The notes beneath the pieces were generated by a model. It was given only the letters and a program-made list of their open reading frames with translations. It did not search any database and was not told where the DNA came from. A DNA stretch of 64,000 nucleotides from assembly GCF_003014695.1 (NCBI RefSeq), contig NZ_PYAS01000002.1, forward strand, positions 62,001 to 126,000, read 5' to 3'. Shown one piece after another: positions 24,453 through 33,765 of this stretch (its first letter is position 1; the number at the start of each line of letters is the position of its first letter). A program made the translations under genes and the position numbers. This DNA is from Dyadobacter jiangsuensis. Lineage in GTDB: Bacteria > Bacteroidota > Bacteroidia > Cytophagales > Spirosomataceae.

Positions 24453-24460
24453 TACTTTTG
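24453..24460 (+). promoter_or_regulatory. -7 promoter element TACTTTTG for the exbB operon
   Basis: TACTTTTG fits TAnnTTTG. A TTG lies 23 bases upstream rather than 19. It would leave a leader of about 110 bases before the exbB ATG. Confidence 0.5.
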
Positions 24461-24576
24461 TAGATGTCGTTTATCCGAAAAGCATTCAAAATTTTATTTT
24501 ACGAAAACCAGTTTAAACCAAAAGTTTTATTTAATTCACAACCAAAATCTCAATTTAACCTTTAAAAGTAAGTCTG

Positions 24577-25416
24577 ATGGAAAAGAAAGCTACAAGTCCG
24601 GCACCAGCTCCAAAGCCTGCTGCGGCAGCAACTAAAGGCAAAGGCGGTTTGAACCCGGCATTGGTAATCCCTCTCCTTTTTGCGATTGCATTGTGTGTTT
24701 ACATTTTCGTTCTGGGTGCTCCGGAGCACTTTAAAGATGGTGATCACGAAAAAGGGCCTATCGATGGTGATTACTACGGAATCGTTTACAAGGGAGGTCC
24801 TATCGTACCGATCTTGATGACGTGTTTCCTTGTTGTATTGACCTTTACAATCGAGCGTTTGATCACTTTGAGCAAAGCTAGCGGAACTGGCAGCATCGAT
24901 TCATTCGTGCGTAAAGTGAGAAGCCTGCTTGACAAAAACCAAATCGAAGAGGCTATCAAAGAATGCGACAAACAAAAAGGATCTGTTGGTAACGTAATCA
25001 AAGCAGGTCTGTTGAAATACAAGCAGTTGACTACTGAAACTGCGCTCGACAAAGAGCAAAAACTGGCAGCTCTTCAGAAAGAGATCGAAGAAGCTACTAC
25101 ACTTGAACTTCCAATGCTTCAGAAAAACCTTACCATCATCGCTACACTGGCGGGTGCTTCTACCCTCTTGGCGCTTCTTGGAACGGTAATCGGTATGATC
25201 AAGGCGTTCGCGGCTTTGGGTACATCAGGTTCACCTGACTCCGCTGCTCTTGCAACTGGTATCTCTGAGGCCCTTATCAATACCGCATTGGGTATCGGTA
25301 CTTCGGCTATCGCAACAATCTCTTACGCTTACCTGAACAGCCGTGTTGACGATCTTACTTACAGCATCGACGAAATTGGCATGAGCCTTCAGTCGAACTT
25401 TGCTGCACATTATTAA
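24577..25416 (+). CDS. exbB: ExbB/TolQ/MotA-family proton channel
   Basis: A 279-residue inner-membrane protein. After an Ala/Pro/Lys-rich N-terminus come four hydrophobic segments, including PIVPILMTCFLVVLTFTIER, the conserved TLAGASTLLALLGTVIGMI and EALINTALGIGTSAIATIS. It is a little longer than E. coli ExbB because of the N-terminal extension and one extra hydrophobic segment (residues about 29-50). With ExbD and TonB it turns the proton gradient into motion that energises outer-membrane receptors. First gene of a seven-gene operon. Confidence 0.9.
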   Translation: MEKKATSPAPAPKPAAAATKGKGGLNPALVIPLLFAIALCVYIFVLGAPEHFKDGDHEKGPIDGDYYGIVYKGGPIVPILMTCFLVVLTFTIERLITLSKASGTGSIDSFVRKVRSLLDKNQIEEAIKECDKQKGSVGNVIKAGLLKYKQLTTETALDKEQKLAALQKEIEEATTLELPMLQKNLTIIATLAGASTLLALLGTVIGMIKAFAALGTSGSPDSAALATGISEALINTALGIGTSAIATISYAYLNSRVDDLTYSIDEIGMSLQSNFAAHY

Positions 25417-25477
25417 TAGTTCCCAGAACTATTTTATAGTGAAGTTTCGTTAATATAAAAAAAACTTATATATTTGT

Positions 25478-26092
25478 ATGGGAAAGGTAAGGCCTAAGAA
25501 ACATGCGCCGCATACTGATATGACGGCCATGACGGATGTTGCCTTCTTGCTCTTGACGTTCTTCATTATGACGGCGACTTTTAAGTCGAACGATGCAGAG
25601 ATTACAACGCCTACATCGATTTCGCAGATCAAAGTGCCAGATGATAAGATCATGGTCATTAGCATTGACAAAACAGGGAAAGTGTTCTTTGGTGTTGACG
25701 CCCAGCCTACTCGTGCTGCGATGCTGGACAACATTGGTCAGGCCAAAGGAATCACGTTCACTGATGCCGAGAGAGCTAAGTTTGCACTGCAGTCAAGCTT
25801 TGGTTTGCCTTTGAATCAGTTGAAGCCCTGGTTGAACATGCCGAAAGAGCAGATGAGCCAGGTGAAGCAACCAGGGATCCCGGTTGACTCCACAGGCGCC
25901 AGCGAATTGGCAGACTGGGTTTATGCTGCGCGTAAAGCAGATAGCGGTCTACGTATTGCATTGAAGGGCGACAACCTGTCGAAATTCCCTGCGTTCAAAG
26001 ACGTATTGGCTAACCTGCAATCGCAGAATATTAACAAGTTCAACCTGATCACAGGTAGCGAACAAGCACCGGCCGGTTATACAAACGAATAA
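25478..26092 (+). CDS. exbD: ExbD/TolR-family protein (first copy)
   Basis: A 204-residue protein with one transmembrane helix near the N-terminus preceded by the conserved PHTDMTAMTDVAFLLLTFF; the Asp in MTDVAF is the proton-path residue. The periplasmic part is longer than E. coli ExbD by about 60 residues, including a variable middle (residues about 90-140). It lies 61 bases after exbB and 25 before the second exbD. Confidence 0.88.
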   Translation: MGKVRPKKHAPHTDMTAMTDVAFLLLTFFIMTATFKSNDAEITTPTSISQIKVPDDKIMVISIDKTGKVFFGVDAQPTRAAMLDNIGQAKGITFTDAERAKFALQSSFGLPLNQLKPWLNMPKEQMSQVKQPGIPVDSTGASELADWVYAARKADSGLRIALKGDNLSKFPAFKDVLANLQSQNINKFNLITGSEQAPAGYTNE

Positions 26093-26117
26093 TGTTATCA
26101 TTTAATAATTAGAAGAA

Positions 26118-26699
26118 ATGGCAGCAATTGAAGAATCCGGTGGTGGTGGGCACGGTAAAGGTAGTGGTAAGGTTCGCGGTAAGAAAATGTCCACCCGTGT
26201 GGACATGACCCCGATGGTGGACCTAGGATTTTTGCTAATTACCTTTTTCATGCTTGCGACAACAATGTCTAAACCGACATCCATGTCGCTCGCTGTGCCT
26301 GACAAAACCGAAGATCAGGAAAAGCCGACAGAACCTTTGAAAGCGTCGAAAGTACTAACCCTGTTCATGGGAGCGAACGACGACGTTTATTATCTGGATG
26401 GTATCGCTGCGGATGATGATAAAGCACCTACTGAATTGAAGACAACCCGTTACGGTTTCGATCTCAGAAGTGTGATCTTCGCATCTCAGAAGCGTATCAA
26501 TGCGGCCAATCCAAAGGATAAAGACGGTAATGAAGCGTTTGTGGTGGTAATTAAGCCAACAGATGTATCTACTTATAAAAATATGGTGGACGTTCTGGAT
26601 GAAATGGCGATTACAAAAACCAAGCGCTATGCACTTGTGGACGCTTTGACCGACGCGGAGAAGAAAGTCCTGGGTGACAAAGTCAAACCAAAAAACTAG
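26118..26699 (+). CDS. exbD: ExbD/TolR-family protein (second copy)
   Basis: A 193-residue ExbD with a Gly/Ser-rich N-terminus (GGGGHGKGSGK) then RVDMTPMVDLGFLLITFF, the helix with the functional Asp. It is clearly related to the first exbD but diverged. Two different ExbD proteins next to one ExbB suggest a mixed stator complex, a common Bacteroidota layout. 27 bases before tonB. Confidence 0.88.
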   Translation: MAAIEESGGGGHGKGSGKVRGKKMSTRVDMTPMVDLGFLLITFFMLATTMSKPTSMSLAVPDKTEDQEKPTEPLKASKVLTLFMGANDDVYYLDGIAADDDKAPTELKTTRYGFDLRSVIFASQKRINAANPKDKDGNEAFVVVIKPTDVSTYKNMVDVLDEMAITKTKRYALVDALTDAEKKVLGDKVKPKN

Positions 26700-26726
26700 T
26701 TTTTAAACAAAATTAATCACAGCGCC

Positions 26727-27551
26727 ATGGCAGAGATAAGCCCGAATGCAACACTGGATGATATAGTGTTTGCGGATCGTAATAAGGCGTACGGAGCTTT
26801 TGAACTTCGTCAGGGATATCGTAAAGATGTGACGAAGGCCACTATAATCGGAGCTGCTCTTTTTGTTCTTGCCATGTTTACACCGTCAATTATCAACAGC
26901 TTGACGGCCGGTAAGGAAGAAGAAGCGCCGATGGTTGAAGTGGACTTGATGAAGATCCCACCGCCGCCAATTGACCCGGCAGAACCACCACCGCCACCGC
27001 CGCCACCAGTGGAAGCGCCAAAGGTGAACACGGTGAAATTCTTGCCTCCTGAGGTTAAGAAGGACGAAGAGGTTCCCGAAGAGGTACCACCACCAACAGT
27101 AGAAGAAATTAAAGAAGCTGTTGTTGCGGATAAAACCGTAGAAGGTGATCCTAACGCGAATGAAATCATTGTTGCACCCGAAGCTGTTGCAGCGCCTAGC
27201 AAAGGAACAGTAGTAGAGGCAGCCCCTGAACCTGAAAAGGTATTTACAGTGGTTGAGCAACAACCGGAATTCCCGGGAGGTACTGCAGAAATGTACAAGT
27301 ACCTTGGAAAGAATATCAAGTACCCAAGTGCGGCATCCCGTGCTAACGTTTCCGGAAGGGTTTTCATGTCCTTCGTTGTTAACACTGACGGAAGTATCCA
27401 GGATGTTCAGGTTTTGAAAGGATTGGGTTTTGGTTGCGATGAAGAGGCGATCCGCGTAGTGAAAGCTATGCCGAAATGGAAGCCAGGAAAGCAATCAGGA
27501 CGTGCAGTTCGTGTAAAATATAACCTGCCGATCAACTTCCAATTGGAGTAA
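26727..27551 (+). CDS. tonB: TonB-family energy transducer
   Basis: A 274-residue TonB. A cytoplasmic N-terminal segment (about 45 residues, DDIVFADRNKAYGAFELRQG) precedes one membrane helix (ATIIGAALFVLAMFTPS), then a proline-rich spacer (PPPIDPAEPPPPPPPPVE) and acidic/proline linker, and a TonB C-terminal domain from about residue 180 (QPEFPGGTAEMYKYLGKNIK ... YNLPINFQ). The N-terminal segment is of the kind found in Bacteroidota TonB. It transmits the ExbB-ExbD motion to outer-membrane transporters. Confidence 0.92.
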   Translation: MAEISPNATLDDIVFADRNKAYGAFELRQGYRKDVTKATIIGAALFVLAMFTPSIINSLTAGKEEEAPMVEVDLMKIPPPPIDPAEPPPPPPPPVEAPKVNTVKFLPPEVKKDEEVPEEVPPPTVEEIKEAVVADKTVEGDPNANEIIVAPEAVAAPSKGTVVEAAPEPEKVFTVVEQQPEFPGGTAEMYKYLGKNIKYPSAASRANVSGRVFMSFVVNTDGSIQDVQVLKGLGFGCDEEAIRVVKAMPKWKPGKQSGRAVRVKYNLPINFQLE

Positions 27552-27554
27552 GGC

Positions 27555-27776
27555 ATGAGGGAGAAACCATTGCACGAAAAGCTCGGTGATCTGGCCTCTT
27601 CGGTAATGGCTCTGGCATACGTAGGAGGAGGGGTCTTTTTGATCCTCTCCTCCTTCTCGTTTAGACTGCTGCCGATCGGTAGCGTATGGCGGTATGCTTT
27701 TGCTGGCACGCTTATTTTATACGGAGCCTACCGGGGGTACAGAGTGTTTAGAAATAACCAGGACGACGAGTCATGA
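27555..27776 (+). CDS. Small membrane protein of unknown function
   Basis: A 73-residue protein with two hydrophobic segments (SSVMALAYVGGGVFLILSS and YAFAGTLILYGAYRGY) and a basic/acidic C-terminal tail. It starts 3 bases after tonB and its stop overlaps the PstS-like gene as ATGA, so it is firmly inside the operon. No known family; a small accessory to the energising complex is one possibility. Confidence 0.7.
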   Translation: MREKPLHEKLGDLASSVMALAYVGGGVFLILSSFSFRLLPIGSVWRYAFAGTLILYGAYRGYRVFRNNQDDES

Positions 27777-28720
27777 AAAAGAGATTGGCAGGACTGCTGC
27801 TGTTGGTGACGCTCGGTATTGCAGGATTACTCAGATGTACCTCGTCCAGCAACAACCTGGACAATCCACGGCAAGGTACGATCACTATCGCGGCAGATGA
27901 ATCCTTCAAGCCGCTGATCAACTCGCTGACGAGTGCCTATGAGGGAATCTATCCCGATGCGCATTTCAAACTGGACTATAAGCCCGAGCAGGAGGCGATC
28001 CGACAGCTATTGAATGATAGCGCGAGGATCATTTTTGCAACCCGGCAGTTGAATGACAAGGAGCTGGAAGTTATCCGAAAGCAAAAAGGCAGCCAGAAAT
28101 TTCAGCACATTGCAACTGACGGACTGGCCCTGGTGATAGGAAAGAGCAATCCAGATAGCCTTATTACGGTTCCGGAGCTCAAATCGATCATGGAAGGTAA
28201 GCTGACCGACTGGTCGCAGATCAAAGGTGGGCAAGAGGGATTGATTACATTGGTATTTGACAATGCCAATGCAAGCAATCTGAATTTTGTCCTCAACAAG
28301 TTTGGCATTAAGGATATCCAGAAGCTGAGGATTATTTCAGCGGGATCAAACGAGAATGTAATCAAGGACGTCAGGGATAATCCGACGCATCTCGGCTTTA
28401 TCGGGGTGAATTGGATCAGCGACGGAAATTCACTGGCTTCGGAAGAGCTGTCGAAGGGAATCCGGGTAATGGGGGTTGCAAAAGATGCCCAGCCAGATTC
28501 ACTTTCCGACTACATTCAGCCGTTTCAAGCGGGACTGGAGTTCAAGCGATATCCGCTGCACAGGGATTTATATATTATCAGCCGGGAAGGTTACTCGGGC
28601 CTGGGTGGTGGGTTGATGACCTACATTGCCCGGGACGTAGGAGGGTTGATTATTCAGAAAATGGGTCTGCTGCCAACCGTAGTTTACCCGCGCGAACTGG
28701 AAGTTAAGAAAGAGTTATAG
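27773..28720 (+). CDS. PstS-like periplasmic binding lipoprotein
   Basis: A 315-residue substrate-binding protein. The N-terminus is a signal peptide with a Cys at position 22 (lipobox LLRC, unusual). The fold matches phosphate-type binding proteins: GTITIAADESFKPLINSLTS at the start, an SAxxxxA-like segment IFATRQLNDKELEVIRKQKG, and AGSNENVIKDVRDNPTHLGFIG. There is no pstC, pstA or pstB in the window; the gene is embedded in a TonB operon, which suggests a sensing or receptor role. Ligand unknown. Confidence 0.8.
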   Translation: MKKRLAGLLLLVTLGIAGLLRCTSSSNNLDNPRQGTITIAADESFKPLINSLTSAYEGIYPDAHFKLDYKPEQEAIRQLLNDSARIIFATRQLNDKELEVIRKQKGSQKFQHIATDGLALVIGKSNPDSLITVPELKSIMEGKLTDWSQIKGGQEGLITLVFDNANASNLNFVLNKFGIKDIQKLRIISAGSNENVIKDVRDNPTHLGFIGVNWISDGNSLASEELSKGIRVMGVAKDAQPDSLSDYIQPFQAGLEFKRYPLHRDLYIISREGYSGLGGGLMTYIARDVGGLIIQKMGLLPTVVYPRELEVKKEL

Positions 28721-28798
28721 TGAATGTAAACAATTAGTAGATTTGGGGCTTGTTATTGAAAAACCAAGTTTTTTATCATTATTTTAACCGGGTAAAAA

Positions 28799-30553
28799 AT
28801 GAACAGAAACATGAGATTGAAATTAGTAGCATTGGTATTTGGTTTATTAGCGTTTGTTAACTTACACGCACAGACGGTACAGGACGGGTTGGCATTAATC
28901 GTTGGAGAACGCTACAATGAAGCAGGCGCTTTGTTTAAAAAGCTTGCCGAAGGAACCCCTTCTGCTGATAACCAATATTACCTTGGTTATTACTATATCA
29001 AAACCAACCAATTGGATGAGGCGCAGAAAGCATTTGAAAAAGGCTTGTCGCTCGATGAGAAATCTTACCTGAATCAGGTAGGTCTGGGTACGGTAGCGTT
29101 GGCGAAAGGCGATCGTGCGAAAGCGAAAGAGCTTTTCGATACAGCTGAAAAGAAAAAGGGCAAAGATGCTGAGGTTCTTTTCAGAATAGGCGAAGCTTAT
29201 ACACTTTTCGAAAAAAATAACGACCCTGCCGAGGCGATCCGTCTGCTGGACCTGGCGGTTAAACGCGACAAAAACCTAGCTGATGCCTACATCGCAAAAG
29301 GTGACGCTTTGATGCTGCGCAACGAAGGTGGTAACGCTGTAACTGCTTACGAATATGCTTTGACGGCAAAACCAAACTATGCAGCTGCACACAATGCGAT
29401 TGGTTCTATTTACCTGCGTGGTAAAAACTATAACCTCGCTTTGGAGAACTATAAAAAGGCGATCGAAGCGGATGCTAACTTCGCACCTGCTTACAAAGAT
29501 CTCGCAGAACTTTACTTCTTTGCTCAGAAATACAAGCAGGCTGCTGAAAACTTCGACCTGTATCTGCAAAAAAGTGGTAGCACAGATCCTGAAATGCAGC
29601 TTCGTGGCGCTCAGTTCGCATTTACTGCGGATGATTACACCAAATCACTTCAGTTCCTGGAACAAGCAAAAGGAAAGATCAACAACCCGATCATCAAGCG
29701 TATGTACGGTTGGGCTTATTTCAAAACCAATAAGCCTGACGAAGCAATCCAGAACCTGGACGAGTTCATCAAAGGTTCTCCTGACAAAGTAATTGGCGAT
29801 GACTACAAATACCTTGGCCGTGCGCTGAATGCCAAATCAACTGATGGCAAAGGCTACGACTCATTGGGTATGGAGTATATGAAGAAAGGTGCTGAAATGG
29901 ATACCAGCAAAGCCGAAGCCGCTGCTGCTTACAAAGAAGTAGCTGGTTTATATTACGCTGCAAAGGATTATCCTAAGGCTGCTGCTGCGTATGCAAAAGG
30001 TAATAGTTTGGATACTGCGAAAACAACTGCCAACGACTACTACTACGAAGGTCTTGCTAACTTCCAGACTGCTCAGGGAATCATTGTTCCGAAAGCAAGC
30101 GATGCCAACTTCGCTGATAGCGCGAAAATTGCAACTGACAAGCGTAACCAGTATTTGAAAGCAGACTCGATCTTCGCTACTGTAACCAAGAAATTGCCGG
30201 ATTGGCCATATGGATACTACTGGCGTGCAAGTACGCTTTACAACGCGTACGACAGACAAGAGAACGTCGACAAAGGTATTTCGCAGCCGTATTACCTGAA
30301 ATTGACTGAATTGGCTGAGAAAGATGCAGACCCAAGCAAGTATAAGTCCTACTTGAAACTGGCTTACGGTTACCTGGCATTCCACGCACAGTCGACATTG
30401 AAGGATGAAGCAAAAGCGAAGGAGTACTGGGAGAAGCTGCTTAAAGTAGATCCGGACAATGCTGCTGCGAAAGAGGCATTGGGACTGGCGGTTGCGCAAC
30501 CTGCACAGCCAGCTGCCGGAACAGCTGCTAAGCCCGCTCCTAAGAAGAAATAA
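28799..30553 (+). CDS. Secreted TPR-repeat protein
   Basis: A 584-residue protein with a signal peptide (MRLKLVALVFGLLAFVNLHAQ region) followed by many tetratricopeptide repeats; clear 34-residue units have motifs such as NQYYLGYYYIKTNQLDEAQK and AYEYALTAKPNYAAAHNAIG. The C-terminus is Ala/Pro/Lys-rich (AQPAAGTAAKPAPKKK). It is probably a periplasmic scaffold for the ExbB/ExbD/TonB/PstS-like unit. It lies 78 bases after the PstS-like gene and ends the operon at a strong terminator. Confidence 0.85.
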   Translation: MNRNMRLKLVALVFGLLAFVNLHAQTVQDGLALIVGERYNEAGALFKKLAEGTPSADNQYYLGYYYIKTNQLDEAQKAFEKGLSLDEKSYLNQVGLGTVALAKGDRAKAKELFDTAEKKKGKDAEVLFRIGEAYTLFEKNNDPAEAIRLLDLAVKRDKNLADAYIAKGDALMLRNEGGNAVTAYEYALTAKPNYAAAHNAIGSIYLRGKNYNLALENYKKAIEADANFAPAYKDLAELYFFAQKYKQAAENFDLYLQKSGSTDPEMQLRGAQFAFTADDYTKSLQFLEQAKGKINNPIIKRMYGWAYFKTNKPDEAIQNLDEFIKGSPDKVIGDDYKYLGRALNAKSTDGKGYDSLGMEYMKKGAEMDTSKAEAAAAYKEVAGLYYAAKDYPKAAAAYAKGNSLDTAKTTANDYYYEGLANFQTAQGIIVPKASDANFADSAKIATDKRNQYLKADSIFATVTKKLPDWPYGYYWRASTLYNAYDRQENVDKGISQPYYLKLTELAEKDADPSKYKSYLKLAYGYLAFHAQSTLKDEAKAKEYWEKLLKVDPDNAAAKEALGLAVAQPAQPAAGTAAKPAPKKK

Positions 30554-30575
30554 CGCCCAAAAAGGCTATAAGCAA

Positions 30576-30607
30576 GAAAGCCGCCCGAATTCGGGCGGCT
30601 TTCTCAT
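30576..30607 (+). terminator. Terminator of the exbB-tonB-TPR operon
   Basis: A 28-base perfect palindrome GAAAGCCGCCCG-AATT-CGGGCGGCTTTC followed by TCATTTT, 22 bases after the TPR stop. Confidence 0.9.
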
Positions 30608-30645
30608 TTTATAAGCTCTCGATTATCAAATGGTAGTATTTGTTG

Positions 30646-30852
30646 CTAATTAGATGGAGAAAGTCGTTCAAAACAAGTGTTCAACACTGGCAGATGGACG
30701 GTCGCGTAATGGTCGTAACACCACTGCCTAAGTCTTTTAATCTCAGCGGGCATTAACATGCGGATCGCTTTGCGGAGTTCTTTTTCAAATAATTTGCGGT
30801 CGAAGCTGACTTTTTGGAGAATAATTTTAATGTATTCAAGCATCGAGGCCAT
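30646..30852 (-). CDS. Small conserved cytoplasmic protein of unknown function
   Basis: A 68-residue protein, MLEYIKIILQKVSFDRKLFEKELRK onward in the last two thirds, rich in Lys, Leu and Phe with no signal peptide. The start at 30843 (MLEYIKII) is equally likely; I recall similar short proteins in Cytophagales. It is transcribed opposite to the exbB operon and away from the BatD-like gene. Function unknown. Confidence 0.6.
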   Translation of the reverse strand: MASMLEYIKIILQKVSFDRKLFEKELRKAIRMLMPAEIKRLRQWCYDHYATVHLPVLNTCFERLSPSN

Positions 30853-30861
30853 AGTATTATG

Positions 30862-30869
30862 TAGTTTTG
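30862..30869 (+). promoter_or_regulatory. -7 element TAGTTTTG before the BatD-like gene
   Basis: TAGTTTTG fits TAnnTTTG, 86 bases before the BatD-like ATG. No -33 partner. Confidence 0.35.
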
Positions 30870-30955
30870 TGGTTTAGGGACAACGATAAAACAAAGAGAA
30901 ACCCTTAAAAACGCTTCGTTTTCAGCAATTCCAATAAAGATAACGAAAAACTGAA

Positions 30956-32356
30956 ATGAAATTATATGCGTTATTAAATATTTTTTTGTGTTTTTTTAGT
31001 ATTTCCCTGGCTCAGACGCCCGAAAATGCCGCCACAATCGAGTACGGATCGAAGAATCTGACGCTTGATCAGCCGTTTCTGATATCGGTTGTGCTGCGGG
31101 ATGTAGAGACAAGGCCGGCCGTTATTTTCCCTGAAATCAAGGATCTGGAAAAGCGGAGCAAGTCGGCGACTAGCTCGGTCAGTACGGTGGACGGTAGAAA
31201 AGTAGTTATCCAGACAATCACGCAAGAGTATTATGCGACGAAGGCGGGAAACTACCTTATCCCCGAGTTTACGCTGACAGTCAATAATGCAAAACTGCGC
31301 TCCGAGGAGACGATGGTCGTTTTTGCAAAATCAGGAGAAGAGGGCGGAAATGCAATCGCTGCTGAAAACGTGGATGTAGGGGAGGTGGACGATAATACCC
31401 AGTCGGTGTTTTTATCGGTTCAGACGGATAAAAAGCAGGTTTATATCCGTCAGGGCTTTGCGGTTCGGATATCCCTTTATATCGCTGAAAATGCACCGGT
31501 AGAGATGGAATTTTATCGTTTCAACGAGCAGTTGCAGGGTATTTTGAAAACTTTAAGACCTGTGAATTGCTGGGAGGAGAATGTGGGCGTCGAGGAAATT
31601 ATCAAACGAAAAGTAACGATCCGGGGCAGGAAATTCGCCGAGTACAATATGTATCAGGCCCGTTTCTTCCCGATTACCACCGAAGATATAAAATTGCCGG
31701 CAGTGAAGCTGGATATGCTCGTAACCGAAAGCGGCCGCGCAGTGAATGTGGAAAAGAAGTTGGTGAAGGGTTTCTATTCAAGACCTGTGACAGTAGTGGT
31801 GCGGCAGCTTCCTGATCACCCGTTGCGTGATCAGCTGGCGGTTGGACAGTATAGTTTGAAGGAGAGATTGTCGAGTGACCTTGTGTATCCGGGCGAAAGT
31901 GTCAGGTATATGTTCAAAGTGGAAGGGGTTGGTAATATCACTGCGATTCCCGCGCCGGTGATTCAGGCAAGTTCTTCGTTCGATATTTATCCACCGGAGG
32001 TGAGCCAGATCACGAAGCGCAGTTATCAGAGTGTCGTGGGAGAAAAGACATTCAACTATTTTGTCGTTCCGCGGAAGGATGGCCAATTTCCACTGGGACG
32101 GTATTTTCACTGGATCTATTTCAATGTAGAAAAGGAGAAATACGATACATTAACATCCGCTGCTTCACTGGAAGTGAGGGGAGAAGATTACAAATTGAGT
32201 AACTTGTCGCTTTCCGGCTCGTCGGGCCTGTACGATAACCTGGAAAACCTCGACAGCGGCAGGGAGACGATTGATTATAAAAGGATTTTGAAAGATTTAA
32301 CCAACATCGTCATTGTGTTGTTGTTGGTAACAATGATTTGGGTATTTAGAAAGTAA
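30956..32356 (+). CDS. BatD-like exported protein
   Basis: A 466-residue protein with a signal peptide ending in SLAQ, several beta-sandwich domains and a single C-terminal transmembrane helix ([18 protein letters not shown]). The start [20 protein letters not shown] and [20 protein letters not shown] are typical of BatD (oxygen tolerance / MoxR-associated) proteins. No batA, batB or moxR neighbours here, so it is an isolated member. Probably acts in the periplasm; it starts 4 bases upstream of aroC. Confidence 0.75.
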   Translation: MKLYALLNIFLCFFSISLAQTPENAATIEYGSKNLTLDQPFLISVVLRDVETRPAVIFPEIKDLEKRSKSATSSVSTVDGRKVVIQTITQEYYATKAGNYLIPEFTLTVNNAKLRSEETMVVFAKSGEEGGNAIAAENVDVGEVDDNTQSVFLSVQTDKKQVYIRQGFAVRISLYIAENAPVEMEFYRFNEQLQGILKTLRPVNCWEENVGVEEIIKRKVTIRGRKFAEYNMYQARFFPITTEDIKLPAVKLDMLVTESGRAVNVEKKLVKGFYSRPVTVVVRQLPDHPLRDQLAVGQYSLKERLSSDLVYPGESVRYMFKVEGVGNITAIPAPVIQASSSFDIYPPEVSQITKRSYQSVVGEKTFNYFVVPRKDGQFPLGRYFHWIYFNVEKEKYDTLTSAASLEVRGEDYKLSNLSLSGSSGLYDNLENLDSGRETIDYKRILKDLTNIVIVLLLVTMIWVFRK

Positions 32357-32360
32357 GTTA

Positions 32361-33440
32361 ATGGGCAGTACATACGGTAAGATATTTAAAATAGCCACTT
32401 TTGGCGAATCGCACGGGGTAGGAATAGGTGTGGTGATCGAGGGATGCCCTGCGGGTGTGACATTTGATTCCGACTTCATTCAAAGTGAATTGACCCGCAG
32501 AAAGCCGGGACAGTCGAGAATCACTACGCAACGCAAGGAAGCAGACGAGTTCGAAGTGTTATCCGGCGTATTCGAAGGAAAAACGACCGGTACGCCCATC
32601 GCAATGGTCATTCGGAACGAAGACCAACGCAGCAAGGATTACTCGCATATAGCGGCGCAATTCAGGCCTTCTCACGCCGATTACACTTATCAGGTCAAGT
32701 ATGGCATTCGCGACTACCGCGGTGGCGGGCGCAGTTCCGCGCGTGAGACGGCCGCACGTGTAGCCGCAGGTGCGCTTGCGAAGCTGATGCTGGCCGAGCT
32801 GGGCGTGAGCATTCAGGCTTACGTATCGCAGGTAGGTACTATGAAACTGGACAAAAGCTACCAGGAACTGGATCTTTCCGAAACAGAGAACAATGCAGTT
32901 CGCTGCCCGGACCCGGAAATGGCCCAGCAGATGTTCGATTATATTGATAGCATCCGTAAGCAAGGCGATTCGATCGGTGGCGTGGTTAACTGCGTGGTGA
33001 AAGGTACGCCTGCCGGTTGGGGAGAACCTGTTTTCGACAAACTCCACGCCGAGCTCGGGAAAGCAATGTTGAGCATCAACGCTGTAAAAGGCTTTGAATA
33101 CGGTAGCGGCTTCGATGGAGTCCTATTGCCCGGTTCACAGCATAACGATGCATTCTACACCGACGAGAATGGCGGAGTACACACACGTACCAACCATTCA
33201 GGCGGTATTCAGGGAGGCATTTCAAATGGTGAGGATATTTATTTCCGCACTGCATTCAAGCCGGTGGCTACGATTATGCAGGACCAGGAAAGTGTTGATC
33301 AGTTCGGAAATGTGGCAATTGTGCAGGGAAAAGGTCGTCACGACCCGTGCGTGGTACCTCGCGCTGTCCCTATCGTGGAAGCGATGACAGCACTGGTCCT
33401 GGCAGATTTTTACCTGAGAAACCGATCGGCGAAGTTGTAA
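32361..33440 (+). CDS. aroC: Chorismate synthase
   Basis: A 359-residue enzyme making chorismate from 5-enolpyruvylshikimate 3-phosphate with reduced FMN, the last step of the shikimate pathway. The N-terminus [20 protein letters not shown], the motif [20 protein letters not shown] and [20 protein letters not shown] are the family signatures. It is 4 bases after the BatD-like gene and ends directly against a convergent gene. Confidence 0.96.
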   Translation: MGSTYGKIFKIATFGESHGVGIGVVIEGCPAGVTFDSDFIQSELTRRKPGQSRITTQRKEADEFEVLSGVFEGKTTGTPIAMVIRNEDQRSKDYSHIAAQFRPSHADYTYQVKYGIRDYRGGGRSSARETAARVAAGALAKLMLAELGVSIQAYVSQVGTMKLDKSYQELDLSETENNAVRCPDPEMAQQMFDYIDSIRKQGDSIGGVVNCVVKGTPAGWGEPVFDKLHAELGKAMLSINAVKGFEYGSGFDGVLLPGSQHNDAFYTDENGGVHTRTNHSGGIQGGISNGEDIYFRTAFKPVATIMQDQESVDQFGNVAIVQGKGRHDPCVVPRAVPIVEAMTALVLADFYLRNRSAKL

Positions 33441-33635
33441 TCAGGCTTTGTGACGCTTGCGCCGCTGGTTGAGGTATAATACCAGCCAGATTGTTCCTAC
33501 GAATTCGATCGCGAGCCCGCTCAGAATGACCGGGTCGCTGAATTGCGTTTTGGAAGAGTTTAAAAACGAACCGGTTGCCAGCACGATCATACCGGCAAGA
33601 AGGATAAGTACAGCGTTTCTCAGGCTAAGCTTCAC
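33441..33635 (-). CDS. Small two-helix membrane protein
   Basis: A 64-residue protein starting at GTG 33635, with two hydrophobic segments (NAVLILLAGMIVLATGSFL and VILSGLAIEFVGTIWLVLYL) and a basic end NQRRKRHKA. The stop touches the aroC stop. It may be a member of small DUF-type membrane proteins; nothing more can be said. Confidence 0.5.
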   Translation of the reverse strand: MKLSLRNAVLILLAGMIVLATGSFLNSSKTQFSDPVILSGLAIEFVGTIWLVLYLNQRRKRHKA

Positions 33636-33720
33636 CGACTACATATTTCGTTCCACAATAAGTATCGTCAAGAATTCTCTAACCGAATATAGTTATTCGC
33701 TCCGAGAAATACTATTAAAA

Positions 33721-33751
33721 CGCAAAATGGCCCTCAGCGGGCCATTTTGCG
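33721..33751 (-). terminator. Terminator of the Tat-type dehydrogenase operon
   Basis: A perfect 13-bp stem (CGCAAAATGGCCC with GGGCCATTTTGCG) around a 5-base loop, 15 bases beyond the stop of the gene at 33766 and followed on the minus strand by TTTTAATAGT. Confidence 0.85.
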
Positions 33752-33765
33752 TTATTAGTCTTGAA

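Noticed and set aside
23950..24576. CRISPR array or tandem repeats in the long gap
   Set aside because: No repeated unit with spacers is present.
27773..28720. Phosphate uptake system (pst operon)
   Set aside because: Only a PstS-like gene is present and it sits in a TonB operon; no permease or ATPase genes are nearby.
30576..30603. Perfect 28-base palindrome as a possible repeat or attachment site
   Set aside because: It is followed by T-rich sequence just after the TPR stop and behaves as a terminator.
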